Assembly: GCA_050516505.1 (NCBI GenBank) | Contig: CP191518.1 | Location: forward strand, 1,798,001 to 1,862,000 | Reading direction: 5' to 3' | Source of the DNA: Scandinavium ludwigii_A | GTDB lineage: Bacteria > Pseudomonadota > Gammaproteobacteria > Enterobacterales > Enterobacteriaceae | Length of the DNA: 64,000 bases | Part shown: positions 50,538 to 58,716 of the stretch, in pieces | How positions within the stretch are numbered: the first letter of the stretch is position 1 | Layout of the letters: each line of letters starts with the position of its first letter | Position numbers and translations under genes: made by a program | Notes under the pieces: model-generated | Databases searched by the model: none | The model's input: the letters and a program-made list of their open reading frames with translations, nothing else | What the model was told of the DNA's origin: nothing

Positions 50538-50573
50538 TTTGCGTTTGTGAGGTCAAGCAAAGGACAGAGCAGA

Positions 50574-50597
50574 CCTGCTACCATTTCTGGTAGCAGG
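50574..50597. terminator. Hairpin between treA and foxA
   Basis: CCTGCTACC / GGTAGCAGG, a perfect 9-bp stem with 6-base loop, 12 bases after the treA stop. It lacks a T-run; it could be a weak terminator or a transcript end stabiliser. Confidence 0.45.
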
Positions 50598-50608
50598 CTG
50601 AAATGGGG

Positions 50609-52330
50609 TTATTGTGAATTTGTCGTAGGGGCAGGTGCGGGCGTGTTTGTTGCGGCAGGCGTACTGGCCGCAGGGTTCGGACGTGTTTTGGGCACGTTGT
50701 CGCACGGTTTTTCTTTCGGGCAAATCAAATCGAGCATTTTCAGCGTCACGCCGTTACTCCAGCCGAAACCGTCCTGCAAGGGATATTCGCCCCCGCCGCC
50801 GCCCGTGCCGGTGGAGGTGATGTCGTATTTCTCCACCAGTTTTTGCTGGCTGTCGTAGGTATGCTGCACGTTGGTCAGGAATCGCCAGGAAACATCCATC
50901 GCAATTTTATCCTTGCCGTAGTTTTGCAGCCCTTCGGTGGCGACCCATTGCAGCGGTGCCCAGCCGTTCGGGGAATCCCATTGCTGACCGCTATTAATGG
51001 TTGTAGTTGCAATCCCGCCCGCTTTCAGCAGCCGCGATTCCGTTGCCGTCGCCATTTTTGCCGCTCTGTCGTTCGAGGCCGCGTTAACGTACAGCGGGAA
51101 CAGCGCGGCGGCGGTGAGCTGATTACGGACTTTATGCGTTTTCAGATCGTAATCGGCGTACCAGCCCTCTTTGTCGTTCCACAGATACTGCTCCATGGCC
51201 TTCTGACGGTCGCTTGCCAGCGTATCGTAACGGGTGGCTTTGGCCTCATCACCCGCGGCTTTACTGGCGCTGGCGATAATTTTTTCCATCTTAAACATCA
51301 GGGCGTTAAGGTCGACCGGCACAATACTTGTCGTGCGAATGGTGCTCAGTTTTTGCGGGTCATCCATCCAGCGTGAGCTGAAATCCCAACCGGACGCGGC
51401 GGCAGATCGCAGGTCACGGTAAATTTCCGTCGCCGGGCGGTTCGGGTTGCTTTTGGCGGTATTTACATCGTCGAGCCACGATTCCGGGCGCGGAGTGTCT
51501 TTGTCATCCCAATAGCGATTAAGGAGCGCGCCATCATTGAGTTTCACTACGCGCTTATTGGCCTCGCCGTTTTGCAGCGCGTCCTGACCGTCCATCCAGT
51601 AGGCGTGCTCTTTTTCCATCTGCGGCAGGTATTTTTTCAGCGCGTCGCTGTCGTGTTTCGCCAGCAGTTCCACCATCATCGAGAAGAACGGCGGCTGCGA
51701 GCGGCTCAGATAATAGGTCCGATTGCCGTTAGGAATATGGCCCCAGGTGTCAATTTCATAGGCGAAGTTGCCGACCATATCCTCGATTTTGTCCCAGTGG
51801 CCGCTCTCCGCCAGGCCCAGCATGGTGAAATAACTGTCCCAGTAATAGACTTCGCGGAAACGCCCGCCGGGCACAACATACGGTTTCGGCAGCGGCAGCA
51901 GGGAATCCCACTTCGCGGCGCTGTCGGTGGTACGTGTCAGTACCGGCCACAGGCCGTCGATATGCTCACGCAGGCTCTGGCCCGCAGGCGGCACATACTT
52001 GTCCTTTTCCTGCGGCAGAGAGAAATTCACTTCCACGAAATGGCGCAGGTCAAAACTCGACTGATTGCGTTGCATCCGGTAGTCCGCAAGGATCATTAGC
52101 GGATCGCTCTTAGGCACCGCATCGGCAAAGGTTTTCTGATCGGGGAACAGCTTCGCGCTCTGAACATCATTAAACAGCGGACCCAATAAAATATCTGGCG
52201 GCTGCGGCGTGGCGGCGAGGGCGTCATCAGCCTGGGCCGACGTCAGACTCAGCGAGAGCAGGGCTCCTCCGAGGGTGAATTGTAGGGCGAGGTAAAGTGT
52301 ATCAGGGCGGCGCAAAGCGGGTTTTCTCAT
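50609..52330 (-). CDS. treA: Periplasmic trehalase TreA
   Basis: TreA hydrolyses trehalose to two glucose molecules in the periplasm, mainly at high osmolarity. The 573-residue GH37 enzyme has a signal peptide (cleavage after about TSAQA). It has the two family signatures PGGRFREVYYWDSYF (about 155-170) and QWDSPNGWAPLQW (about 450), and GGGGEYPLQDGFGWSNGV near 510. The C-terminal tail is Pro/Thr/Ala-rich (AASTPAATNTPAPAPTTNSQ), somewhat longer than in E. coli. The RBS is AAGGAGAATCAACG. Glucose produced could enter by the ManXYZ system also in this window. Confidence 0.96.
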   Translation of the reverse strand: MRKPALRRPDTLYLALQFTLGGALLSLSLTSAQADDALAATPQPPDILLGPLFNDVQSAKLFPDQKTFADAVPKSDPLMILADYRMQRNQSSFDLRHFVEVNFSLPQEKDKYVPPAGQSLREHIDGLWPVLTRTTDSAAKWDSLLPLPKPYVVPGGRFREVYYWDSYFTMLGLAESGHWDKIEDMVGNFAYEIDTWGHIPNGNRTYYLSRSQPPFFSMMVELLAKHDSDALKKYLPQMEKEHAYWMDGQDALQNGEANKRVVKLNDGALLNRYWDDKDTPRPESWLDDVNTAKSNPNRPATEIYRDLRSAAASGWDFSSRWMDDPQKLSTIRTTSIVPVDLNALMFKMEKIIASASKAAGDEAKATRYDTLASDRQKAMEQYLWNDKEGWYADYDLKTHKVRNQLTAAALFPLYVNAASNDRAAKMATATESRLLKAGGIATTTINSGQQWDSPNGWAPLQWVATEGLQNYGKDKIAMDVSWRFLTNVQHTYDSQQKLVEKYDITSTGTGGGGGEYPLQDGFGWSNGVTLKMLDLICPKEKPCDNVPKTRPNPAASTPAATNTPAPAPTTNSQ

Positions 52331-52631
52331 CGTTGATTCTCCTTTTAGTTGCGCAAATTCCGCTGTTTACAACCATAGACGAATATCAGAGCCGGCGTGT
52401 GTCGGGGTTAACGTTTTGCGCCTTTCCAGATAATTTCCCGTCGCGCGGTTATGTGAGCAATAAAACAAAAAAATCGAGAATATATCTCCTTGATCCCTCA
52501 GAGATCACATAAAGCAAAAAACATAAGAAACTAGCAAAAAAACATAATGGACCGCCTTTCACCGGCTGTGCAAAAAATAGCGGCACATAAGAAACCGGTT
52601 ACATAACGTAATACTGAAGGGGAGCTCTATC
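52331..52631. other. Divergent intergenic region treA / GPH permease
   Basis: A 300-base gap with AT-rich, repeated ACATAA motifs (near 52507, 52522, 52540, 52587, 52602). No gene and no clear operator palindrome are visible. It presumably holds both divergent promoters. Confidence 0.5.
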
Positions 52632-54020
52632 GTGGCAGGAGTAAAGTTATCTGTCAGAGAAAAAGTCGGCTATAGCCTTGGTGATGCCGCCAGTCATATC
52701 GTTTTCGATTCATCGGTCGCTATTCTCGCCTGGTATTATACCGATATTTATGGATTGCCTCCGGCGGTAATGGGCACCATGTTTTTACTGGTTCGAATAT
52801 TAGATGCGATTACCGATCCGATAATGGGGGCCATTGCCGATGCGACGGCCACCCGCTGGGGACGGTTCCGCCCGTGGCTATTGGCTATCTGTATCCCCTT
52901 CGCCGTGAGTTGTGTGCTGGTTTATTCTATTCCCAGTTTCTCAGACAGCGGAAAGGTCGTCTATGCCGTCGCGGCGTATATATTTATGACCCTAATGTAC
53001 ACCGCCATTAATATTCCCTACTGCTCATTAGGCGCGGCGCTGACCACCGATCCGCAGGAAAGTCTGTCCCTGCAATCCTGGCGCTTTGCGATTACCCCCA
53101 TTGGTGGCGCATTAGGCACCGCGTTAATTTTGCCGCTGGCAGATTACCTTTATCCGGGAGACAGAGCGACCGGGGTTCAGGTCGCGATGGCGATATTTGG
53201 CGTCATTGGCTGTCTGATGTTTATCGTCTGTTTCTTTACCACCAAAGAGCGTGTTCAGCCGATTAAAGAAGAAAATCTGAATATTGCCCGCGACGTTAAA
53301 ATTTTATTCCGCAACGATCAGTGGCGGATATTGTCGGTTTATAACTTCACCATGCTGGTGGCGGTGGTTATTCGCGGCGGGGCAGTGGTGTATTTCGTGA
53401 ACAGCGTGCTGCGCGAAGGGGCGGATATCATCAGCTGGTTTATGCTCGGCGGGATGTTCGCCTCAATGTTTGGCTCTGTGCTGGCCAAACCGTTTGGCAC
53501 CCGCTTCTGCAAAGTAAAACTCTCTTTCTGGATAAACCTCATCAATGCGGCATTGGGTGTGGTGTGCTTCATGTTGCCGATGAATTACTGGGTGATCCCA
53601 CTTTTCGCGCATATCCTGATCCAGCTTGTCCAGGGCGGGAATGCGGCCATCCAGTGGTCAATGATCACTGACGCCAACAACTACGGTGAATGGAAAACCC
53701 AACGCCGTATTACCGGCATGAACGTGGCGGCCAATATCTTTGTCATCAAGCTGGGCGTCGCAGTCGGCGGGGCGATCCTTGGTTGGGTGCTGGCATATTA
53801 TGGCTATGCGTCAAGCAGCCGTGTGCAGTCGGCTGAAGCGCTGTACGGCATCGTGTTACTGTTCTCGGTTATCCCATCGGCGTTCTATCTGTTGACCGCG
53901 ATTGCCATCAGATATTACGGCCTGACCGAAGCACGAATGAACGCGATTGTGACTGACCTGAATCACGGCGTGTTTGCTGAGTCGGAAGCGGTGCGGGAAA
54001 CCTCTTCTGTCGCGCCTTAA
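52632..54020 (+). CDS. Glycoside-pentoside-hexuronide (GPH) family sugar:cation symporter
   Basis: A 462-residue, 12-helix inner-membrane symporter of the MelB/UidB/YicJ/YihP group. Family features are the cation-site region VGYSLGDAASHIVFDSSVAI and LVRILDAITDPIMGAIADAT (Asp residues corresponding to MelB helix II). The loop motif TRWGRFRPWLLAICIPFA and the late ITDANNYGEWKTQRRITGM are also present. The substrate cannot be told; no glycosidase or isomerase is adjacent. The start is GTG after GGGGAGCTC. It sits alone between treA and the PhnCDE-like operon. Confidence 0.85.
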   Translation: MAGVKLSVREKVGYSLGDAASHIVFDSSVAILAWYYTDIYGLPPAVMGTMFLLVRILDAITDPIMGAIADATATRWGRFRPWLLAICIPFAVSCVLVYSIPSFSDSGKVVYAVAAYIFMTLMYTAINIPYCSLGAALTTDPQESLSLQSWRFAITPIGGALGTALILPLADYLYPGDRATGVQVAMAIFGVIGCLMFIVCFFTTKERVQPIKEENLNIARDVKILFRNDQWRILSVYNFTMLVAVVIRGGAVVYFVNSVLREGADIISWFMLGGMFASMFGSVLAKPFGTRFCKVKLSFWINLINAALGVVCFMLPMNYWVIPLFAHILIQLVQGGNAAIQWSMITDANNYGEWKTQRRITGMNVAANIFVIKLGVAVGGAILGWVLAYYGYASSSRVQSAEALYGIVLLFSVIPSAFYLLTAIAIRYYGLTEARMNAIVTDLNHGVFAESEAVRETSSVAP

Positions 54021-54049
54021 GTCGTGATGTTCATCTGTTTATCGTTTTT

Positions 54050-54067
54050 CTGTCATTAAAGCGTAAT
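54050..54067 (+). promoter_or_regulatory. Pho-box-like site upstream of the PhnCDE-type operon
   Basis: CTGTCAT-TAAA-GCGTAAT: a perfect first 7-mer and a 4-of-7 second 7-mer of the PhoB direct repeat CTGTCAT-N4-CTGTCAT. A possible -10 (TTAATA) lies about 11 bases on, near 54079. This would make the operon phosphate-starvation induced. Confidence 0.55.
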
Positions 54068-54117
54068 GCGCAGCGTTGTTAATAACCCACGGCGAAAACA
54101 AGCAACGTGGAACTCTT

Positions 54118-54960
54118 ATGAACAACGCTCGCGCACTCTTTTCCCTGAACGATTATCCGGTTCAACCGCAGATTCTTCACGCCCCACAGCGCAAAGTGCT
54201 GAGTGTGAAAAACTTATGCAAGTCGTACAACACCCAGCAAAAGGTGCTGAACGACATCAATTTTGACCTGCATGCGGGTGAAATGGTGGGGATCGTCGGG
54301 CGTTCGGGGGCGGGGAAATCCACGCTGCTGCACGTGCTCAACGGCACTCACTCCGCCACCTCTGGCAAACTGCTTAGCTACCCGGAAGTCGGTCTCCCGC
54401 ATGATGTTGCCGGCATCAGCGGACGCGCGCTCAATGCGTGGCGCAGCGAATGCGGCATGATTTTCCAGGATTTCTGCCTGGTCCCGCGCCTCGATGTGCT
54501 AACCAACGTTTTGCTTGGTCGACTGAGCCAGACCTCAACCCTCAAATCCCTGTTCAAAGTGTTCTCGGACGATGACCGCGCTCGGGCTATCGCGCTGCTC
54601 GAATGGATGAACATGTTGCCTCACGCGCTACAGCGTGCAGAAAACCTCTCCGGTGGGCAGATGCAGCGCGTGGCAATTTGTCGGGCGCTTATCCAGAATC
54701 CGTCGATTTTGCTGGCCGATGAGCCGGTGGCCTCGCTCGACCCGAAAAATACCCAGCGCATCATGACCGTCCTGCGGGAAGTCAGCGAGCAGGGCATCAG
54801 CGTGATGGTCAACCTGCATTCGATTGAACTGGTGCAAAATTACTGCACCCGCGTGATAGGCATCGCGCAGGGGCAAATCGTGTTTGACGGACATCCGGAC
54901 GACTTAAGCCCGGATGTCCTGCAAGAACTTTATGGCGACGAAAGCAGCCAATTACATTGA
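54118..54960 (+). CDS. phnC: Phosphonate-type ABC transporter ATP-binding protein (PhnC-like)
   Basis: A 280-residue ABC ATPase. Walker A is GRSGAGKST at 61-69, the Q-loop is CGMIFQDFCLVP, the signature is LSGGQMQRVAICRAL and Walker B is ILLADEPVASLDP, with the switch His in VNLHSIELVQ. It has a roughly 25-residue N-terminal extension compared with typical PhnC. It is followed by a PhnD-like binding protein and two PhnE-like permeases, the full set for import of phosphonates or phosphate esters. The start at 54118 (MNNARALFSL) is chosen over one 14 codons upstream. Confidence 0.88.
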   Translation: MNNARALFSLNDYPVQPQILHAPQRKVLSVKNLCKSYNTQQKVLNDINFDLHAGEMVGIVGRSGAGKSTLLHVLNGTHSATSGKLLSYPEVGLPHDVAGISGRALNAWRSECGMIFQDFCLVPRLDVLTNVLLGRLSQTSTLKSLFKVFSDDDRARAIALLEWMNMLPHALQRAENLSGGQMQRVAICRALIQNPSILLADEPVASLDPKNTQRIMTVLREVSEQGISVMVNLHSIELVQNYCTRVIGIAQGQIVFDGHPDDLSPDVLQELYGDESSQLH

Positions 54961-55009
54961 GTTTAGGTCATCACTTCACAGCGACTTCAACATCAAACGG
55001 GCGATATGA

Positions 55010-55948
55010 ATGAATAAGCACATGACAAGCGCATTACGTTTTTCCGCGATGATGGCAGGGCTGCTGCTGGCAGGGCAGGCCACGGCGGAACAACCCAAAG
55101 AGCTGAATCTGGGTATTCTGGGCGGTCAAAACGCCACCCAGCAGATTGGCGATAATCAGTGCGTGAAGGATTATCTCGACAAGGAACTGAGCGTCGATAC
55201 CAAATTGCGTAACTCCTCTGACTACTCTGGCGTGATCCAGGGCCTGCTCGGCGGCAAAGTCGACGTGGTACTGAGCATGTCGCCGTCGTCGTATGCATCG
55301 GTGTACATCAACAATCCGAAAGCGGTGGATATCGTCGGCATCGCGGTGGATGACAAAGATCAGTCGCGGGGCTACCACTCGGTAGTTATCGTTAAAGCCG
55401 ACAGCCCGTACAAAACCCTCGACGATCTGAAAGGCAAATCCTTCGGCATGGCGGACCCGGATTCCACTTCCGGCTTCCTGATCCCGAACCAGGCCTTCAA
55501 GACGAAATTCGGCGGCACCCCCGATAACAAGTACAACAACTTCTTCTCCAGCGTCACCTTTTCCGGCGGCCATGAGCAGGACATTCTCGGCGTGCTAAAC
55601 GGTCAGTTTGCGGGCGCGGTGACCTGGGCGTCGATGGTCGGTGACTATAACGACGGCTACTCCGCCGGGGCGTTCAACCGCCTGATTCGCATGGATCACC
55701 CGGACCTGATGAAAGACATTCGCATCATCTGGCAGTCGCCGCTGATCCCGAACGGTCCCATCCTGGTGAGCAACAGCCTGCCGCCAGAATTCAAAACCAA
55801 AGTGGTTGATGCGGTGAAGAAACTGGATAAAGAAGATCATGCATGCTTTATCAAAGCGATGGGCGGCACCCAGCACATTGGCCCGGCGACCGTGGCGGAT
55901 TTCCAGCAGATTATCGACATGAAACGCGAACTGGTTAACGCGCGTTAA
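55010..55948 (+). CDS. phnD: Phosphonate-type ABC transporter substrate-binding protein (PhnD-like)
   Basis: A 312-residue periplasmic binding protein with a signal peptide (about 1-26, ending GQATAEQ). PhnD family features are LNLGILGGQN at the mature start, GLLGGKVDVVLSMSPSSYAS, the DLKGKSFGMADPDSTSG ligand-loop motif, and SGGHEQDILGVLNGQFAGAV. The STSG loop commonly holds the phosphonate group. It lies 49 bases after the ATPase gene. The exact ligand (2-aminoethylphosphonate, other phosphonates, phosphite, or phosphate esters) is not determinable. Confidence 0.88.
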   Translation: MNKHMTSALRFSAMMAGLLLAGQATAEQPKELNLGILGGQNATQQIGDNQCVKDYLDKELSVDTKLRNSSDYSGVIQGLLGGKVDVVLSMSPSSYASVYINNPKAVDIVGIAVDDKDQSRGYHSVVIVKADSPYKTLDDLKGKSFGMADPDSTSGFLIPNQAFKTKFGGTPDNKYNNFFSSVTFSGGHEQDILGVLNGQFAGAVTWASMVGDYNDGYSAGAFNRLIRMDHPDLMKDIRIIWQSPLIPNGPILVSNSLPPEFKTKVVDAVKKLDKEDHACFIKAMGGTQHIGPATVADFQQIIDMKRELVNAR

Positions 55949-56000
55949 TCAGACCTTTTCACTCCCCCGCGCAGCCAGCGGGGGAGAGTCCATTCCGCGA

Positions 56001-56873
56001 GTGAACATGCAGAATACTGAATTTGAACGTTACTACCAGCAGGTGAAAATGCGCCAGACGCGCGACACGTTCACCTGGTCGGCGCTGCTGCTGGTGCTCT
56101 ACATCGCGGCGGGACAAGCCGCCGAGTTTAATCTCCTTACCATCTGGCACTCGCTGCCGAACTTCTTCGATTACATGCTCGAAACCGTGCCGACGCTGCA
56201 CGGCGGGGTGCTGTTTGGCGATGTGCACACCAAAGGATCACTGGCCTACTGGGGCTACCGTTTGCCGATTCAGCTGCCGCTGATCTGGGAAACACTCCAG
56301 CTGGCGCTGGCTTCCACGCTGGTGGCGGTGGCGATAGCGACGATCCTCGCATTTCTGGCGGCGCGTAACGCCTGGGCACCCGCGGGCTTGCGCTTTGGTA
56401 TTCGCGCGCTGGTGGCATTTCTACGTACCATGCCGGAGCTGGCGTGGGCGGTGATTTTTGTGATGGCCTTTGGTATCGGTGCAATTCCGGGCTTTCTGGC
56501 GCTGACGCTGCACACCATCGGCAGCCTGACCAAGCTATTCTACGAGGCGATAGAAAGTGCGCAGGATAAACCGGTGCGTGGCCTGATCGCCTGTGGTGCC
56601 TCGCCGATACAGCGGATGCGTTTCGCGCTGTGGCCGCAGGTCAAACCGATATTTCTTTCGTACGGCTTCATGCGTCTTGAAATTAACTTCCGCTCCTCGA
56701 CCATTCTTGGGCTGGTTGGCGCGGGCGGGATTGGTCAGGAGCTGATGACCAACATCAAACTCGACCGCTACGACCAGGTGAGTATGACGCTGTTGCTGAT
56801 TGTCATCGTGGTCTCGCTGCTGGATACGCTGTCTGGCCGCTTGCGTCAGCGGGTGCTGGAGGGGAAAAAATGA
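56001..56873 (+). CDS. phnE: Phosphonate-type ABC permease 1 (PhnE-like)
   Basis: A 290-residue inner-membrane permease with about six helices and the EAA-type loop (GLIACGASPIQRMRFALWPQ) used to dock the ATPase. FRSSTILGLVGAGGIGQELM near the end is a PhnE hallmark. The start is either the GTG at 56001 or the ATG two codons later. Its stop overlaps the start of the second permease (ATGA), so the two are translationally coupled and probably form a heterodimeric channel. Confidence 0.88.
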   Translation: MNMQNTEFERYYQQVKMRQTRDTFTWSALLLVLYIAAGQAAEFNLLTIWHSLPNFFDYMLETVPTLHGGVLFGDVHTKGSLAYWGYRLPIQLPLIWETLQLALASTLVAVAIATILAFLAARNAWAPAGLRFGIRALVAFLRTMPELAWAVIFVMAFGIGAIPGFLALTLHTIGSLTKLFYEAIESAQDKPVRGLIACGASPIQRMRFALWPQVKPIFLSYGFMRLEINFRSSTILGLVGAGGIGQELMTNIKLDRYDQVSMTLLLIVIVVSLLDTLSGRLRQRVLEGKK

Positions 56874-57751
56874 TAAACGGGCAAGCGGTGACCGACACCG
56901 AACATTATCGCGAAGCGCATCCGGCGCTGTTTCGCGCCCAGCGTCGATATCTACGTCATCTGGCGATTGTGGCGCTGGCGGTCGGGCTGTATTACGTCTG
57001 GTTTTTCATCCAGTTTGGTATCAGCCATGAACAGCTGACTACCGGGATGCAGCAGCTCGGCAGGTACTTCTTCCGTATGTTCGTCTGGCATGACTTTCTC
57101 AACTGGCCGTTTGGCTACTACTTCCGCCAGATTGGCATCACGCTGGCGATCGTCTTTTCCGGCACCATTACCGCCACGGTGATTGCGCTGCTGCTGTCGT
57201 TCCTCGCGGCGCGAAACGTCATGCGTGGCCCGGTGACGCGGATTGTGGCGATGTTTATGCGTCGGCTGTTTGACCTGCTGCGCGGGATCGATATGGCTAT
57301 CTGGGGCCTGATTTTCGTGCGCGCGGTCGGCCTTGGCCCACTTGCCGGTGTGCTGGCGATCATCATGCAGGATACTGGATTGCTCGGGCGGTTATACGCT
57401 GAAGGGCACGAGGCGGTGGAACGTTCGCCCGGCCGCGGTCTGACGGCAGTGGGCGCGAACGGGCTGCAAAAACACCGCTTCGGCATCTTCACTCAATCGT
57501 TCCCGACGTTCCTCGCGCTAAGCCTCTATCAGCTGGAATCCAACACCCGCTCGGCGGCCGTATTGGGCTTCGTCGGCGCGGGCGGGATCGGGCTGATTTA
57601 CGCTGAAAACATGCGCCTGTGGAACTGGGACGTGGTGATGTTTATCACTCTGCTGCTGGTGGCCGTGGTGATGACCATGGATGCGCTGTCGTCGTGGCTG
57701 CGTCGCCGCTATATTACCGGGGCATCGGTGCCACTGTTTAAGCCATTTTAG
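56870..57751 (+). CDS. phnE: Phosphonate-type ABC permease 2 (PhnE-like)
   Basis: A 293-residue paralog of the preceding permease. It has a longer cytoplasmic N-terminus (about 40 residues), about six helices, the EAA loop GLTAVGANGLQKHRFGIFTQ and NTRSAAVLGFVGAGGIGLIY near the end. It begins inside the stop of permease 1. It ends the operon, 13 bases from the convergent IclR-type gene. No C-P lyase, phnWX or phosphonatase gene follows, so catabolism must be encoded elsewhere or the ligand may be a phosphate ester. Confidence 0.88.
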   Translation: MINGQAVTDTEHYREAHPALFRAQRRYLRHLAIVALAVGLYYVWFFIQFGISHEQLTTGMQQLGRYFFRMFVWHDFLNWPFGYYFRQIGITLAIVFSGTITATVIALLLSFLAARNVMRGPVTRIVAMFMRRLFDLLRGIDMAIWGLIFVRAVGLGPLAGVLAIIMQDTGLLGRLYAEGHEAVERSPGRGLTAVGANGLQKHRFGIFTQSFPTFLALSLYQLESNTRSAAVLGFVGAGGIGLIYAENMRLWNWDVVMFITLLLVAVVMTMDALSSWLRRRYITGASVPLFKPF

Positions 57752-57764
57752 CCATAAGGCCCGT

Positions 57765-58535
57765 TCAATCCACCGTTTTAAACGCCAGCCAGAAAGGATC
57801 TCCCACCCGTTTTCCGACCTGGCTGGCGGCATCTCTTACCGCCATTCCCAGTTGGGCGATCAGGCTTTCGTTGAGTTCATCGCGTGGAATGGCGAGCCCG
57901 AAGCCATAACCCTGCCCGGTGGCGGGGTCGACGACCGCCGCTGAAATCCCTGCCGTATCTGAAATGTACTCCCCCCGCGATAACGACCACCCGCTCAATT
58001 TAATCTGTTCGAGACGTGCAGACAATTCGCTCAGCGAACGAGGAGCCTGGCCTCTGGCATCGTCAAAATGGTCCGGCAGAATGGCCAATAACTCACTGCT
58101 TTTAAGCCCGGACATGAGTGCGCGGCCAGCAGCGCTGGACCATGCCGGGGCGCGGCTGCCAGGAGGGGTATAAACCTGAAGCGACCGGGAGCCTGTGCGC
58201 ATGTGAATAACCAGCGCATCGGTATTATCCAGCACATTGATATAACCGGTATAACCCGATTGCCGCACCAGGCCCGCCAACGACTCCTCGAGCAGGGAAG
58301 AGGTCGAGTGTGCGGCTCGAAACTGCCATGACGCCTCCATCACCACGTTCCCGGGTCGATAGGCCCGGGTCATCACGTCGCGTTCCAGAAAGCCATATTC
58401 CGCCATCATGCTCAGGGTTCTTGAGACAGAACTTTTGGGCAAATTCAGCTCGGTAGTGACATCCGTCACCGTCACATCGCGCTGCAAGCGGGCAATCAGC
58501 AGTAAGACATCTCGCGCGTTGGCAAGTGTGCTCAT
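57765..58535 (-). CDS. IclR-family transcriptional regulator
   Basis: A 256-residue regulator. The N-terminal winged helix-turn-helix (about 1-65) contains VTDVTTELNLPKSSVSRTLSMM. The C-terminal effector domain (about 75-250) includes AAGRALMSGLKSSELLAIL and GISAAVVDPATGQGYGFGLA, in line with the IclR fold. I cannot assign it to a named member. It is divergent from an OPT permease-DUF917 pair, and a perfect palindrome of IclR type lies between them, so it very likely controls that pair and itself. The start MSTLANARDV follows AAGGATGAAAG. Confidence 0.88.
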   Translation of the reverse strand: MSTLANARDVLLLIARLQRDVTVTDVTTELNLPKSSVSRTLSMMAEYGFLERDVMTRAYRPGNVVMEASWQFRAAHSTSSLLEESLAGLVRQSGYTGYINVLDNTDALVIHMRTGSRSLQVYTPPGSRAPAWSSAAGRALMSGLKSSELLAILPDHFDDARGQAPRSLSELSARLEQIKLSGWSLSRGEYISDTAGISAAVVDPATGQGYGFGLAIPRDELNESLIAQLGMAVRDAASQVGKRVGDPFWLAFKTVD

Positions 58536-58639
58536 TCTTTCATCCTTAAAGGCGGGCAGTATCAACCGACATTCATGGTGCCCTGCGCTTGACAATTTAA
58601 CAAGAGGGTAACATATTGATGTTCTAAATATTACAACAG

Positions 58640-58658
58640 TGTTCCATATTATGGAACA
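58640..58658. promoter_or_regulatory. Perfect 9-1-9 palindrome, probable IclR-type operator
   Basis: TGTTCCATA-T-TATGGAACA: identical arms around one base. Operators of IclR-family regulators (for example PcaR/PobR-type GTTCNATANNNNGAAC) look similar. It is 105 bases from the regulator start and 59 bases from the permease start. Confidence 0.7.
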
Positions 58659-58716
58659 AATGCAAAAACAACAACAAGAACAAAGCCTGGCGATGTTCAC
58701 CTGCAGGAGCCGCATC

